DNA of 64,000 nucleotides from Deltaproteobacteria bacterium (GTDB taxonomy: Bacteria > Myxococcota_A > UBA796 > GCA-2862545), in assembly GCA_006226595.1 (NCBI GenBank), contig SBGP01000091.1, forward strand, positions 62,001-126,000, in the 5' to 3' direction. Below, piece after piece: positions 1-11,434 of this stretch. A program made the translations under genes and the position numbers. The notes below the pieces were generated by a model, which saw only the letters and a program-made list of their open reading frames with translations, had not been told where the DNA came from and made no database searches. Positions within the stretch are counted from its first letter, which is position 1. Each line of letters starts with the position of its first letter.

Positions 1-998
<998 letters not shown>

Positions 999-1009
999 GT
1001 CGCCAGGCG

Positions 1010-1638
1010 CTAGTCGATGAAGCCGGCGTTGCAGAAAGGCACGTCGTCGTCGAACTGGAAGGTGTCGTGTCCATCGAGCACCGCCCAGCTCTCGCCGTTG
1101 CCGCCCTCGAGGTGGAAGCGAGCCTTGAGGTGCGCCCCGCCGCGGGCGTCGTCCTTGCAGGCATAGGGGTTGCCGCGGATGCTGAGGATCTCGAACTCGG
1201 CGGTCTCGAGCGGCCAGCGAACGCCCATCTCGTTCACCGGCACGCCGTCGAGAAGATAGACATCGCCCGGATCGGGCGCGCCGATGGCAGACCAGGTCAT
1301 GGCCGCCGTGAGCGCAGGGTCGTCGAGTGTGTAGGTGCGGCCCTCCCGGAGCTCGGCCCAGGGAATCGAGAACACCAGCCCGAAGTTCGTGGCCATCGCC
1401 CACTCGATGGCGCGGTTGGGGTGGTCGATGGTGACCACCATCTCGATGTATTCGTCCCAGAGGCCCGGCTCTTCTGCCCAGTAGAACCCGAGCTCTCGGT
1501 TGATGACACCTCGCGGTCGAGCTGCGCGAGATACATCGAAATGGCGCTGTGGCCGCTCACCTCCAGGCTTCCACAGTTGCTGCAGCCGCCGACCATGCCG
1601 ACGCTGACCAGCGCGAGTGGAGCAAGACGAGGAGCCAT
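1010..1638 (-). pseudogene. Lipoprotein gene split by an apparent frameshift
   Basis: Two overlapping minus-strand frames look like one gene. The first frame starts at 1638 with a lipoprotein signal (MAPRLAPLALVSVGMVGGC) and reads sensibly to ...AQLDREV near 1507, then turns into Ser/Arg-rich shadow. The second frame becomes protein-like at that very point (INRELGFYWAEEPGLWDEY...) and runs to the stop at 1010. One missing base near 1507-1510 would join them into a protein of about 209 residues. This may be a real frameshift or a sequence error. A TAACCT box ends six bases before the ATG. The product family is not recognised. Confidence 0.7.
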
Positions 1639-1644
1639 GACGCG

Positions 1645-1650
1645 AGGTTA
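1645..1650 (-). promoter_or_regulatory. -10-like box of a probable leaderless transcript
   Basis: TAACCT on the minus strand ends six bases before the ATG at 1638, so transcription would begin at or next to the start codon. No ribosome binding site and no -35 consensus is seen. Confidence 0.4.
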
Positions 1651-1706
1651 CCGCGCTCGGCCGTGCCTGGGGCGGCGAATTCGCCCATGGCGGCCGCGCG
1701 GCGCGA

Positions 1707-1712
1707 TACGCT
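1707..1712 (+). promoter_or_regulatory. -10-like box of a probable leaderless transcript
   Basis: TACGCT ends six bases before the GTG of the kinase gene at 1719. There is no Shine-Dalgarno sequence in the gap, which fits a leaderless mRNA. Confidence 0.4.
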
Positions 1713-1718
1713 TCTCGC

Positions 1719-4700
1719 GTGACCCTGGAAGCTGGCCAGATTGTCGACCGCTACACCGTCGTGGGCCTGCTCGGGTCCGGCGGCATGGCCGACGTCTATG
1801 AGGTGCGCCACAACCTGCTCCGCAGCAGCCACGCCCTGAAGGTGCTGCGCACGCGGGACCCCGAGGTGGCCGAGCGGCTGCTGCTCGAGGGACGCGTACA
1901 GGCCGGACTCCGCCATCCGCATGTCCTCACCGTCACGGATCTGGTCGACATCGCCGGGGCTCCGGGCCTCGTGATGGAGCTGGTCCGCGGCCCCAGCCTC
2001 CACGAGTGGCTGCGCCACGGCGACCTCGATCTCGCCGAGGCCGCGGCCCTCGCACGCGACATCACCGATGGGGTGCACGCCGCCCATCGCGCCGGTGTGG
2101 TCCACCGCGATCTGAAGCCCGCCAACGTGCTCCTCGACACGTCGAGTCGCCGCGTCATCCCCAAGGTCGGGGACTTCGGCCTGGTCCAGAGCATCGATGC
2201 CTCGAGCTCGCGGCTCGCCGGCTCGCCGGCGTTCATGGCGCCGGAGCAGGCGCGCGGCGACGACCACCAGGACCACCGCGCAGACGCGTTCTCGCTCGGG
2301 TCCCTGCTCTACGAGCTGTTCACCGGCCAGCGCGCGTATGTCGGCAGCAACCGCGTGCTCGTCGAGCGCCTCGCGAGCGGCGAGCTCCCGGACTTCTCGC
2401 CCGTGCCCGAAGCGGTGCGCGCGCTGATCCGCGGCCTGATGCGCCCGGACCCGGCCGAACGCCTGGGCCTGTCCGAGGTCCTCGCCCCGATGCGGGTCCT
2501 CGCCGGCGACACGAGCGACCTCGCGGAGCGCATCGGAGGGCATGGCCCGACCCTCGAGCTCGATGCGCCCGCGACCGACAGCATCAGCGAGGCGACCCTC
2601 GACGTCGACGACCTGATGCCGGAGCTGCCGGCGCTCACCAGCCTCCCCGAGGGCGTGACCCTGCTCGGCCGCGACGTGGAGCTCGACGAGCTGGAGCGAC
2701 TGCTCACCCGCGGATCGCTGGTCACCGTGCTCGGCCCCGGTGGTACCGGCAAGACGCAGCTGGCCCTCGCCGCCGCCCACGACGCCCGCTCCCGCCACCA
2801 GGAAGCCCTGTTCGTCGACATCAGCCAGGCTCGCGACGCCGACCACGTGCGCCAGGCCGTGGCGCGCCAGCTCGACTGTGCCGAGGACCGGGTCGAGCGC
2901 GTGCTCGAACGCCGCGCACCGCTTCGCCTCGTGCTCGACAACGCCGAGCAGGTCGTCGGACCCGTGGCCTCCCTGGCCGACGCATGGTCACGCATTCGCA
3001 GCGTGCAGGTCGTCGTCACCAGCCGCGAGCGCCTGCGCACGGCGTCCGAGGCGGTGCTCGACCTCGGTCCCCTCGATGCCCGCGCGGCCATCGACCTGTT
3101 CGAGTCGCGGGCGCGCTCGGCGGGCGCGGAGCTCGGCGAGCAGGACCACGCAGTGATCGCCGAGATCGTCGAGCGTCTCGACCGCCTGCCGCTGCCCATC
3201 GAGCTCGCCGCCTCGCGAGCACGGGCGCTTCCCCTGCCTCGTCTGCTGGATCGGCTCGCCGACCGCCTGCGCACGCTGGCAGGTGCACACCGCTCCCTGC
3301 GGGCGATGCTCGACCAGAGCTGGGAGCTGCTCGACGAGGCCGAGCGACAGGCCCTTCGCGACTGCGCGGTCTTCGAGGGCCCGTTCACCCTGGATGCCGC
3401 CGAGGCGGTGCTCACCCCGGCCGAGGCGTGGACCGAGGACCTGCTCGCGAGCCTGCTCGACAAGTCGCTCGTGCGGCGGGTCGGTGACCGGTGGAGCCTG
3501 TTCCAGACCATTCGCGAGTACGTGCTCGACAAGGGCCTCGACCCGGAGACGCGCACGCGCCATGGGGCGTGGTTCACCCAGCGCGTGCGCGACGCGACCG
3601 ACGGCCTCGAGCTACCCGTCGACGTCACCGGCATTCGCAGCTTCCGGGCCGACATGGCCGATCTCACCGCCATCGTCGGCGATGCCGAGCGCGAACCCGA
3701 CCACCGCGGCTGGGCCCTGTGCGGCCTGCTCGCGTCTGCGCAGGTGTCGAGTCACTCGCCCCTGCTCCAAGTCGGCCGAAGCCTGCGGACCCAGTGTTCG
3801 CCAGCCGTCGCGGACCGTCTGGGTCACTGGCTCGCGTTCACGGCTTTCCGCCGTGGCGAGACCGAGGCCGCCGAGGCCATCGCGAGCGAGCTCCACGATG
3901 CCGACCCGCCGGTCCTGATCCGCGTGCTGCGCCTCGAGGGGCGCATCGCGGCGCGGCGCGGCGACCTCGACGCCGCCCATGCCTATGTACAGGAGTGCCG
4001 GCGCCAGGCGGAGGCCCTCGGTGACGACGGACTGCTCACCGACCTCGCCATCTCGCTGGGAGTGTCCGCGTGGGAGCGCGGTGCGATGAGCGAAGCGCGC
4101 GAGGTCCTCGAAGGTGCGCAGGCCCGGGTCGCCGGTCGCGACCCCGCCCGCGAGATGCGGGTAGTGCACAACCTCGGCATCCTCCTGCACGAGACCGAGG
4201 ACGCGAAGCTCGCGGTGCCGCTGTACGAGCGAGCGCGCGCCATCAACGACGAGCTCGGCGACCACGAGTTCGGCGCGATGGCCGCGACCAGCCTCGCCAT
4301 CGCCTACGCCGACCTCGGCGAGCTCGACCTCGCCGAGTCGCTGTACAGCGAGTCCATCGCCAGCAACGCGGCAGTCGGCCGGGTCGTCGGCGAGGCCATC
4401 GCCCAGGGCAACCGCGGCAACACGCTGCTCGAGCTCGGGCGACGCGACGAGGCCCGCACCGTGCTCCGGCGCTCGGTGCGCCGCGCGCGTCAGGCCGACG
4501 ACGAGCGGGTCGCGGTGTACTTCGAGTCCACCCTGGGGCTCGAGAAGGCGCTCGACGGCGACCTCGACGAGGCAGCCGCCCTGCTCGATCACGCGGTCGA
4601 GGTCCTCGACAAGGCCCAGGACGTGCGGGGCTCAGCGCTGGCGCGCGTCTGGCGCGCACTGGTCGCGCTCCACGCCGATCAGCCCGCCTTCGCGCGCGAT

Positions 4701-4877
4701 CAGCTCGGTCCCCCCGTGCCCGAAGACCCGGGCTACATGTCGATCCGGCAGCTCATCGAGGACGAGGTGGCCCGCCGACTCGACGGACGTGAGCCCGGCG
4801 AGCCCACCGGACCCGAGACCATGGAACGACGGCTCGTGCTCCGCCACCTGGCGCACATGCGAGGCACCGCGGCCTGA
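1719..4877 (+). CDS. Ser/Thr protein kinase - STAND ATPase - TPR regulator
   Basis: This is a 1052-residue fusion. Residues 12-270 are a Hanks-type kinase with a glycine-rich loop (LLGSGGMADVY), Lys41, HRDLKPAN at 129-136, Asp152 of DFG and an APEQ motif, so it should be active. Residues about 310-600 form a STAND/COG3903-like ATPase with Walker A GPGGTGKT (Lys345) and a Walker-B-like LRLVLDNAEQ. A winged-helix-like stretch and TPR-like helices fill the C-terminal half. I see no membrane segment, so it is probably cytosolic. The likely role is a signalling switch, phosphorylating partners in response to ligands bound by the TPRs; the target is unknown. It begins with GTG and has no ribosome binding site. 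Confidence 0.93.
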   Translation: MTLEAGQIVDRYTVVGLLGSGGMADVYEVRHNLLRSSHALKVLRTRDPEVAERLLLEGRVQAGLRHPHVLTVTDLVDIAGAPGLVMELVRGPSLHEWLRHGDLDLAEAAALARDITDGVHAAHRAGVVHRDLKPANVLLDTSSRRVIPKVGDFGLVQSIDASSSRLAGSPAFMAPEQARGDDHQDHRADAFSLGSLLYELFTGQRAYVGSNRVLVERLASGELPDFSPVPEAVRALIRGLMRPDPAERLGLSEVLAPMRVLAGDTSDLAERIGGHGPTLELDAPATDSISEATLDVDDLMPELPALTSLPEGVTLLGRDVELDELERLLTRGSLVTVLGPGGTGKTQLALAAAHDARSRHQEALFVDISQARDADHVRQAVARQLDCAEDRVERVLERRAPLRLVLDNAEQVVGPVASLADAWSRIRSVQVVVTSRERLRTASEAVLDLGPLDARAAIDLFESRARSAGAELGEQDHAVIAEIVERLDRLPLPIELAASRARALPLPRLLDRLADRLRTLAGAHRSLRAMLDQSWELLDEAERQALRDCAVFEGPFTLDAAEAVLTPAEAWTEDLLASLLDKSLVRRVGDRWSLFQTIREYVLDKGLDPETRTRHGAWFTQRVRDATDGLELPVDVTGIRSFRADMADLTAIVGDAEREPDHRGWALCGLLASAQVSSHSPLLQVGRSLRTQCSPAVADRLGHWLAFTAFRRGETEAAEAIASELHDADPPVLIRVLRLEGRIAARRGDLDAAHAYVQECRRQAEALGDDGLLTDLAISLGVSAWERGAMSEAREVLEGAQARVAGRDPAREMRVVHNLGILLHETEDAKLAVPLYERARAINDELGDHEFGAMAATSLAIAYADLGELDLAESLYSESIASNAAVGRVVGEAIAQGNRGNTLLELGRRDEARTVLRRSVRRARQADDERVAVYFESTLGLEKALDGDLDEAAALLDHAVEVLDKAQDVRGSALARVWRALVALHADQPAFARDQLGPPVPEDPGYMSIRQLIEDEVARRLDGREPGEPTGPETMERRLVLRHLAHMRGTAA

Positions 4878-4884
4878 CCGGCAG

Positions 4885-4890
4885 TACGAT
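4885..4890 (+). promoter_or_regulatory. -10-like box of a probable leaderless transcript
   Basis: TACGAT ends six bases before the ATG at 4897, the same spacing as at 1707 and 36396. No Shine-Dalgarno sequence lies between. Confidence 0.4.
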
Positions 4891-4896
4891 GCCGCC

Positions 4897-6468
<1,572 letters not shown>

Positions 6469-6491
6469 AAGACGACATCCGTCACGAAAAC

Positions 6492-6507
6492 CCCGGTGGC
6501 GACCGGG
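6492..6507 (+). terminator. Possible hairpin after the MopE-like gene
   Basis: CCCGGT and ACCGGG flank a four-base loop 23 bases after the stop at 6468. There is no clear T-tract, so it is only a candidate terminator. Confidence 0.3.
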
Positions 6508-6570
6508 TGTTCGCGCGTCGATCCATCCGCGCTGGCCTGCTACTATGGGGGGCCGGATGATAGGAGGGAC

Positions 6571-8595
6571 GTGCAGAACCCGACGCCACGATGGGTCGAC
6601 CGCTGGCTCCAGCCTCCGGACGATCCCGACATGAGCGCCGGGCAGGCGCGGCACCTCGCCCTGCTCCACGCGATCTCCGCGACCCTGTCGCTCGCCGCGT
6701 TCCTCGCGGTTCCACTCGCTCCCAACCCCGGTCTGGGCACTGCCTACGCGGTCTTCGCACTCATTGCCGGCGCGGGGTTCGCCGCCGGACAGCTCGGTCA
6801 CGGGCGCATCGGCAGCCTGCTCACCGCCTGCGCCCCGCTGGCCGTGCCCTACGCCGGCTTCCTGCACCTGGTCCAGGGCCAGAGCGTGGTCGAGGTCATC
6901 TGGCTCGCGCTCGCGACCGCCGTCGGCGTGCTGCTGCTTCCGCTGCGGGGGGCCTATGTGTGGGCGGTGTGCACCCCGCTCGTCAGCGGCCTGCTCATGC
7001 AGCGTGCCGGTATCCCCTTCGATGCCACCTTCCGAGTCACGGGCGCGAGCATGGTGGTCGGCGCCGCGTGCGCCGTCGCGAGCCTGGCCCTCTCCCACCG
7101 CGACAAGACGGTTCAGGCGCAGCGTCACGCGTACGAGCAGACCCAGCTCCAGCTGCAGTCCGCCCTGCGCGAGGCCCGGCTCTCCGCCGAGACCAAGGAC
7201 CGCTTCCTCGCCGTACTCACCCACGAGCTGCGCACCCCCCTCACCGGCGTGCTCGGTGGCGCGCGCCTGCTGCTCGAAGCGCCCCTGCCGCCCGAACAGC
7301 GCCGCACCACCGAGATCATCCACAAGAGCGGCAGCTCGCTGCTCGCCTTGATCGACGACCTGCTCGACGTGTCGCGGCTCAACGCCGGCTCCGCCAACCT
7401 CAACCTCGAGCCCGCCGACGCGATGGGTGTGATCGAGGAGCAGCTCCAGGCGCTCGCGACCTCGGGGCGCGCATTCGTGCCCGTGGTGTACGTCGGGCCC
7501 CCGGTGCTGCCGATGGTCATGGCGGATCGCCGACGGCTCGGGCAGGTGCTCGCGAACCTGCTCGGCAACGCCGCCAAGTACACACGCGAGGGTCACATCG
7601 CGATCAGCGCGACCATCGAGGACCAGCGACTCGGCATCCGCGTGCGCGACACGGGTCCCGGCATCCACGGCAAGGACCGCGAGCGCATCTTCCAGGCGTT
7701 CGAGCAGCTCGACACCCGCCGCGGCGGCGCCGGGCTCGGGCTGTCCATCGCCCGCGGCCTGATCGAGGCCATGGGCGGCGCCCTGGAGCTCGGGCCCGAG
7801 CAGGACCGGGGCGCGACCCTCGTGGCCTGGGTGCCCATCGCCGCGCACCTCCCCCTCGGCGAGACCACCGGCGAAGGCCTGAGCGCGCTGGTCGCCCACC
7901 CGCTCGTCGAGCAGCAGCGCGCCATCGTCGCGTGGATGCAGGAGTGGGGCTACGGCGTGGTCGCCGCCTCCGACGAACAGAGCGCCCTCGAGTCCCTCAG
8001 CGCGCGCGAGTTCGACGTGCTCGTGATCTCCGACCGCCTGCGCCTCCCGCGACACGGGGCGCTGCCGGGACATCGGGTGTGGATCGGGCGCGACCGCGCC
8101 CCGCACGGCGAGACGGCACTCGATACCCCCCTGCTCCCGGGCCCCCTGCGCACCGCACTGCTCGACGACCTGCTCGTCGACCCGGACTCGGGCTCGACGG
8201 CAACCCCCGTGCCCGCGCCCATCCCCGCGCGCATCCTGCTTGCCGAGGACAACGCCACGAACCGCATGGTGCTGCGGGCGATGCTCGGCACCCTCGGCTG
8301 CCGGGTTCAGGTGGTCGAGAACGGCGTGCAGGCGATCGACGCCGTAGGCCGGGGTCGCTTCGACCTCGTGCTCATGGACTGCCACATGCCAGACATGGAC
8401 GGGTTCGAGGCCACGCGCGCGATCGTCGCCAGCGGCGCCGACGTGCCAGTCGTGGCGCTCACCGCCTCGGCCAGCGACGACGTGCGCCAGCGCTGCGTGG
8501 ATGCCGGCATGGCCGACTTCATCACCAAGCCCGTGAGCCTCGAGCGCCTGCGTCGCGAGGTCCGCCGGCACTGCGCCTTCGTTCCCGCGCGATGA
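6571..8595 (+). CDS. Hybrid sensor histidine kinase with C-terminal receiver
   Basis: A 674-residue inner-membrane sensor. About six hydrophobic segments fill the first 170 residues. A HisKA domain follows with His218 in LTHELRTPL, then an ATPase domain with Asn333 in LLGNAAKY, DTGPGI and GAGLGLSIA. Next is a degenerate receiver-like stretch (about 430-530) without a clear phospho-Asp, then a true receiver with Asp603 in LMDCHMPDMDG and the KP motif. It probably relays phosphate to its own receiver and on to an Hpt protein not seen here. The GTG at 6571 was chosen for the AGGAGGG just before it, although the spacing is short; ATG 6631 is an alternative. Confidence 0.9.
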   Translation: MQNPTPRWVDRWLQPPDDPDMSAGQARHLALLHAISATLSLAAFLAVPLAPNPGLGTAYAVFALIAGAGFAAGQLGHGRIGSLLTACAPLAVPYAGFLHLVQGQSVVEVIWLALATAVGVLLLPLRGAYVWAVCTPLVSGLLMQRAGIPFDATFRVTGASMVVGAACAVASLALSHRDKTVQAQRHAYEQTQLQLQSALREARLSAETKDRFLAVLTHELRTPLTGVLGGARLLLEAPLPPEQRRTTEIIHKSGSSLLALIDDLLDVSRLNAGSANLNLEPADAMGVIEEQLQALATSGRAFVPVVYVGPPVLPMVMADRRRLGQVLANLLGNAAKYTREGHIAISATIEDQRLGIRVRDTGPGIHGKDRERIFQAFEQLDTRRGGAGLGLSIARGLIEAMGGALELGPEQDRGATLVAWVPIAAHLPLGETTGEGLSALVAHPLVEQQRAIVAWMQEWGYGVVAASDEQSALESLSAREFDVLVISDRLRLPRHGALPGHRVWIGRDRAPHGETALDTPLLPGPLRTALLDDLLVDPDSGSTATPVPAPIPARILLAEDNATNRMVLRAMLGTLGCRVQVVENGVQAIDAVGRGRFDLVLMDCHMPDMDGFEATRAIVASGADVPVVALTASASDDVRQRCVDAGMADFITKPVSLERLRREVRRHCAFVPAR

Positions 8596-8691
8596 AGAAA
8601 TCCCGACCTGTGACGTCCGTGCACCACGTGCACGCGCCGGTCGCCATCGCCGCGTCGAGAAGGTAGAACGCGTTTCATCCCGGAGGCTCCC

Positions 8692-9342
8692 ATGTGGCTC
8701 GCACTGCTCCTCACCGCCGCCCAGGCCGACGACTTCTCCACCCTGCTCGCCGACAGCGGCTGGGAGGACATCGGCAAGGACAACAAGAAGGAGACCGGCG
8801 AGATGATCCTCTCGCTGAAGGAGATCTCCGGTGTCCAGTGCCTGCGCGCGGTGGCCACCGTCGACGTGCCCGCCGACAAGATCTACGAGGTGGTCACCGA
8901 CGTGCCTGCCGCGAAGGACTTCAGCAGCGAGACCCTGATCGCCAGCCGGGTGCTCGGCAAGGACGGCAACAAGGTCCACTACTACCAGCACCTCGACATC
9001 CCCGGCTGGACCATGGCCAGCGACCGCTACTGGGTCCTCGCCGGCGAGGACTTCTCTTCGGGTGACACCCGCGCCTTCCGCTGGAACCGCTTCGACTGGC
9101 GCAGCGCCTACCCGGACCTCGCCACCGACCTCGACACGAACCACGAGGGCGCGGTCGAGCCGGTCACGAACTACGGCGCGTGGGTGATGACCCCGGAAGG
9201 CGGCAGCACCAAGGCGACCTACTTCATCTGCTCCGACCCGGGCGGCTCCCTGCCCGAGTGGCTGAAGAAGACGGCCGCGACCAAGACCCTGCCGAACACG
9301 GTCGCCGACGTGATGCGCGAGGCCCGCAAGCGCACGAAGTAG
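8692..9342 (+). CDS. START/SRPBCC-like secreted protein
   Basis: A 216-residue protein starting after a clear CGGAGG. The first 12 residues (MWLALLLTAAQA) look like a short signal peptide. The body has the pattern of a START-type lipid-binding fold: a VDVPADKIYEVVTDVP helix, a central WTMASDRYWVL strand, a TYFICSDPGG strand and a long C-terminal helix with WLKK. This fold holds hydrophobic ligands in a deep pocket, so an envelope lipid-binding role is possible. The gene ends 13 bases from the convergent pseudoprotease gene. It is the first of four SRPBCC/START-like genes in the window. Confidence 0.75.
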   Translation: MWLALLLTAAQADDFSTLLADSGWEDIGKDNKKETGEMILSLKEISGVQCLRAVATVDVPADKIYEVVTDVPAAKDFSSETLIASRVLGKDGNKVHYYQHLDIPGWTMASDRYWVLAGEDFSSGDTRAFRWNRFDWRSAYPDLATDLDTNHEGAVEPVTNYGAWVMTPEGGSTKATYFICSDPGGSLPEWLKKTAATKTLPNTVADVMREARKRTK

Positions 9343-9355
9343 TCGTGCGCGGGGC

Positions 9356-10099
9356 TCACACCTCGAGCACCAGCGACAGCGCGTACACGAAGCCGAACAG
9401 GCACCATGTCGTCAGGGCGACCTGGGTGATGCCCAGCGCGATCAGCGCGCCTTCCGGAGGCTCCCCGCCGAGGAGCTCGGCCGCGCTGCGTCCGATGAGG
9501 AGCAGGTTGGCCGGGATCTGCACCACGCCCAGCTTCGCGGCGACGGTGCCAAACACGATCGGCAGCGACTCGTCGGTGAGGTGAAGCGCCGAGAAGGCCA
9601 CGTCCCGTCCCACGCCGGAGGGGTCCATCATCAGGGCCCACAGCTGGGCTGGGATCAGCCCCAGGCTCTCCGCGACCCCCGGACCGAGGAGCACGGCGGC
9701 GACGACCACGCTGGCCATGGGCGCCGCGAGCAGCATCGCGAACACCGACTGCGGCGGCGGGTCCTCGGCGTCTCCGGGCTCGACGTCGTCCGGGTAGAAC
9801 GCGACGGTTCCGCCCACGGGGAGCGCGCGCATCTCGAGGGCCACCGCCCCGCGCTGCACGCCGATCACGCGGGGTCCCCCGCCGAGGAACACGGCGTACA
9901 CGGGCACACCGAGGGCCCGGGCGCTGACCAGGTAGACGATCAGGTGCATCGCGGTGATCGCCACCGCGACGAGCAAGAGCTCACCCACGGCCTGCGCCAT
10001 GGCCGCGGTCGATCCCGCGAGCATCACCGCCCCGGCGACCACCATGACGACGGTTCCCAGGGTCGGCGGCCGTAGGCGAAACCCGGCGATCAGGTGCAC
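9356..10099 (-). CDS. Site-2-protease (M50)-like membrane protein lacking the catalytic motif
   Basis: A 247-residue protein with four or five hydrophobic segments. Residues 51-101 follow the pattern of M50 proteases: a helix in the HExxH position, then SARALGVPV, a GGGP turn, a basic stretch and LPVGGTVAFY. The helix reads H52-L-I-V-Y56, so the catalytic Glu and the second zinc His are gone. The second membrane motif (NPxxxxDG-like) is reduced to QIPANLLLIG. It is probably an inactive relative that binds or shields membrane substrates. Its ATG at 10099 overlaps the end of the upstream lipoprotein gene by 10 bases, so the two are likely made together. Confidence 0.65.
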   Translation of the reverse strand: MHLIAGFRLRPPTLGTVVMVVAGAVMLAGSTAAMAQAVGELLLVAVAITAMHLIVYLVSARALGVPVYAVFLGGGPRVIGVQRGAVALEMRALPVGGTVAFYPDDVEPGDAEDPPPQSVFAMLLAAPMASVVVAAVLLGPGVAESLGLIPAQLWALMMDPSGVGRDVAFSALHLTDESLPIVFGTVAAKLGVVQIPANLLLIGRSAAELLGGEPPEGALIALGITQVALTTWCLFGFVYALSLVLEV

Positions 10100-10662
10100 T
10101 CGAACAAGAAGAAGCGCCCGTCCGGCCCGCCCAGCAGCTGCCAGGAGACGTTGCCGCTGTAGCCGTAGCCGGGAAGGACCGCGCCCTCACACTCGAACAG
10201 GTCGAACAGGTTCTCGGCGGTGTACTCGTCGCCGTTCGGGCACTCGAGCGTGCTGCCGGCGAAACCGTAGGGGCGGGTCGACGCCTGGCCGCTGTTCGTG
10301 GTCAGCGAGTACCCGGTGTCTCCGTCGACGAAGCGGGCGCAGTCGCCCCCGCCGTCGCGGATGGTGAACGACCACAGGTAGTCATCGGCCGAGTCCGCGA
10401 AGGGATCCTCGGGCACGGGCTCGTCGAAGACGACGGTGATGCCGTTGCCCAGCGTGCAGGTCGACCGCGTCGCATCGAAGGTCCCGCTGCTGTCTGCCTC
10501 GGGAATGCACGCGTAGGCCTCGTCGACCGACGCCGCCCAGCAGAAGTCCGGGTCGGCGAGTACGTCGCAGGTGAGCGGCTCCCCCGGAGGTTCGTTGGTG
10601 TTGGTGTCGCCACCGCCGCCACAGGCCGTGAGCGCGACGAGCGCGGGCAGGAATCGGACCAC
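10090..10662 (-). CDS. Lipoprotein of unknown function
   Basis: A 190-residue protein starting with GTG, seven bases after GGAGG. The signal MVRFLPALVALTAC ends in a lipobox followed by GGGG. The mature part contains several Cys (in CDVLADPDFC, STC, DCARF, ECPNGD, FECEGA and FECT), which suggests disulfides in the periplasm. No family is recognised. Its end overlaps the gene for the M50-like pseudoprotease, which hints at a joint envelope role. Confidence 0.8.
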   Translation of the reverse strand: MVRFLPALVALTACGGGGDTNTNEPPGEPLTCDVLADPDFCWAASVDEAYACIPEADSSGTFDATRSTCTLGNGITVVFDEPVPEDPFADSADDYLWSFTIRDGGGDCARFVDGDTGYSLTTNSGQASTRPYGFAGSTLECPNGDEYTAENLFDLFECEGAVLPGYGYSGNVSWQLLGGPDGRFFLFECT

Positions 10663-10817
10663 TGAGCCTCCAGGTTCACTCTTCCCCTACCACTTCTCGC
10701 GCTGCAAAGGCTTGCCAAAGCCGCGTCGCGCCGCGCCGGAGGCACCCTCGATCCCGCTCGGAGTGCGGTTTGCCGGCAATGCCGCACCCACCTGCTAGGC
10801 TGCCCGCCGGAGGTTGG

Positions 10818-11420
10818 ATGGCCAAGCCGATCACAGTCACCTACCAGGGTGCGGAGAGCTCCTTCGACCACAAGAAGCTCGACCGCTCCAAGCTCTACGG
10901 CAAGCGCCAGCGCATGGTGCTCGACCCGAACGGCGAGCGCTGCGAGCGCGCCCGGCTCACCGACGACGGCGCCATCCTCGTGCGCTCGGGCATGGCCGCT
11001 CAGGCCTACTTCGATCCCGACGGCAACTGGGTCCCGAACAGCGAGCTCGTCGGGCTCTCGGCCGCCGGAGAGCCCGTGGACTCGGTGGGAAGCACGCTCG
11101 GCCAGGCCCAGGAGGCCCGAGAGGTCAGCCCCGAAGAGGCGCTCGACCTCAACGTGCGCGCCGTCTACGTCCTCACCCCCGAGGCCATCGACGCCGCGCT
11201 GTCCGCGGCCCTCGACGAGGGCAAGCTCTTCGCCTGCGACTACAGCTACCGCGGCGGCTACAACCTCGAGACCGCGCTGATCGTGCGCAACGACGAGGGC
11301 ACCTTCGCGCTCATCGGCTCACCGGCCGAGTCCGAGTGGCTCGAGCTCAAGCAGTTGCCCGTCGAGACCTATGACGACGACGAGGACGACGACGACGACC
11401 TCGACTTCGAGATGTTCTAG
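10818..11420 (+). CDS. Uncharacterised acidic-tailed protein, first gene of the DNA-ligase operon
   Basis: A 200-residue cytosolic protein that I do not assign to a named family. It starts at 10818 after CCGGAGG; a TAGGCT box at 10796-10801 could be its -10. The N-terminal third has a basic patch (SKLYGKRQRM) and the pattern LDPNGERCERARLTDDG, then YFDPDGNWVPNSEL. The last 25 residues are a run of Asp and Glu (DDDEDDDDDL) ending in FEMF. Such a tail suits a nucleic-acid mimic or a protein-contact segment. The next gene follows after 14 bases and the ligase gene after that, so the three form one operon. Function is unknown. Confidence 0.8.
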   Translation: MAKPITVTYQGAESSFDHKKLDRSKLYGKRQRMVLDPNGERCERARLTDDGAILVRSGMAAQAYFDPDGNWVPNSELVGLSAAGEPVDSVGSTLGQAQEAREVSPEEALDLNVRAVYVLTPEAIDAALSAALDEGKLFACDYSYRGGYNLETALIVRNDEGTFALIGSPAESEWLELKQLPVETYDDDEDDDDDLDFEMF

Positions 11421-11434
11421 GCCAGGAAGGACCT

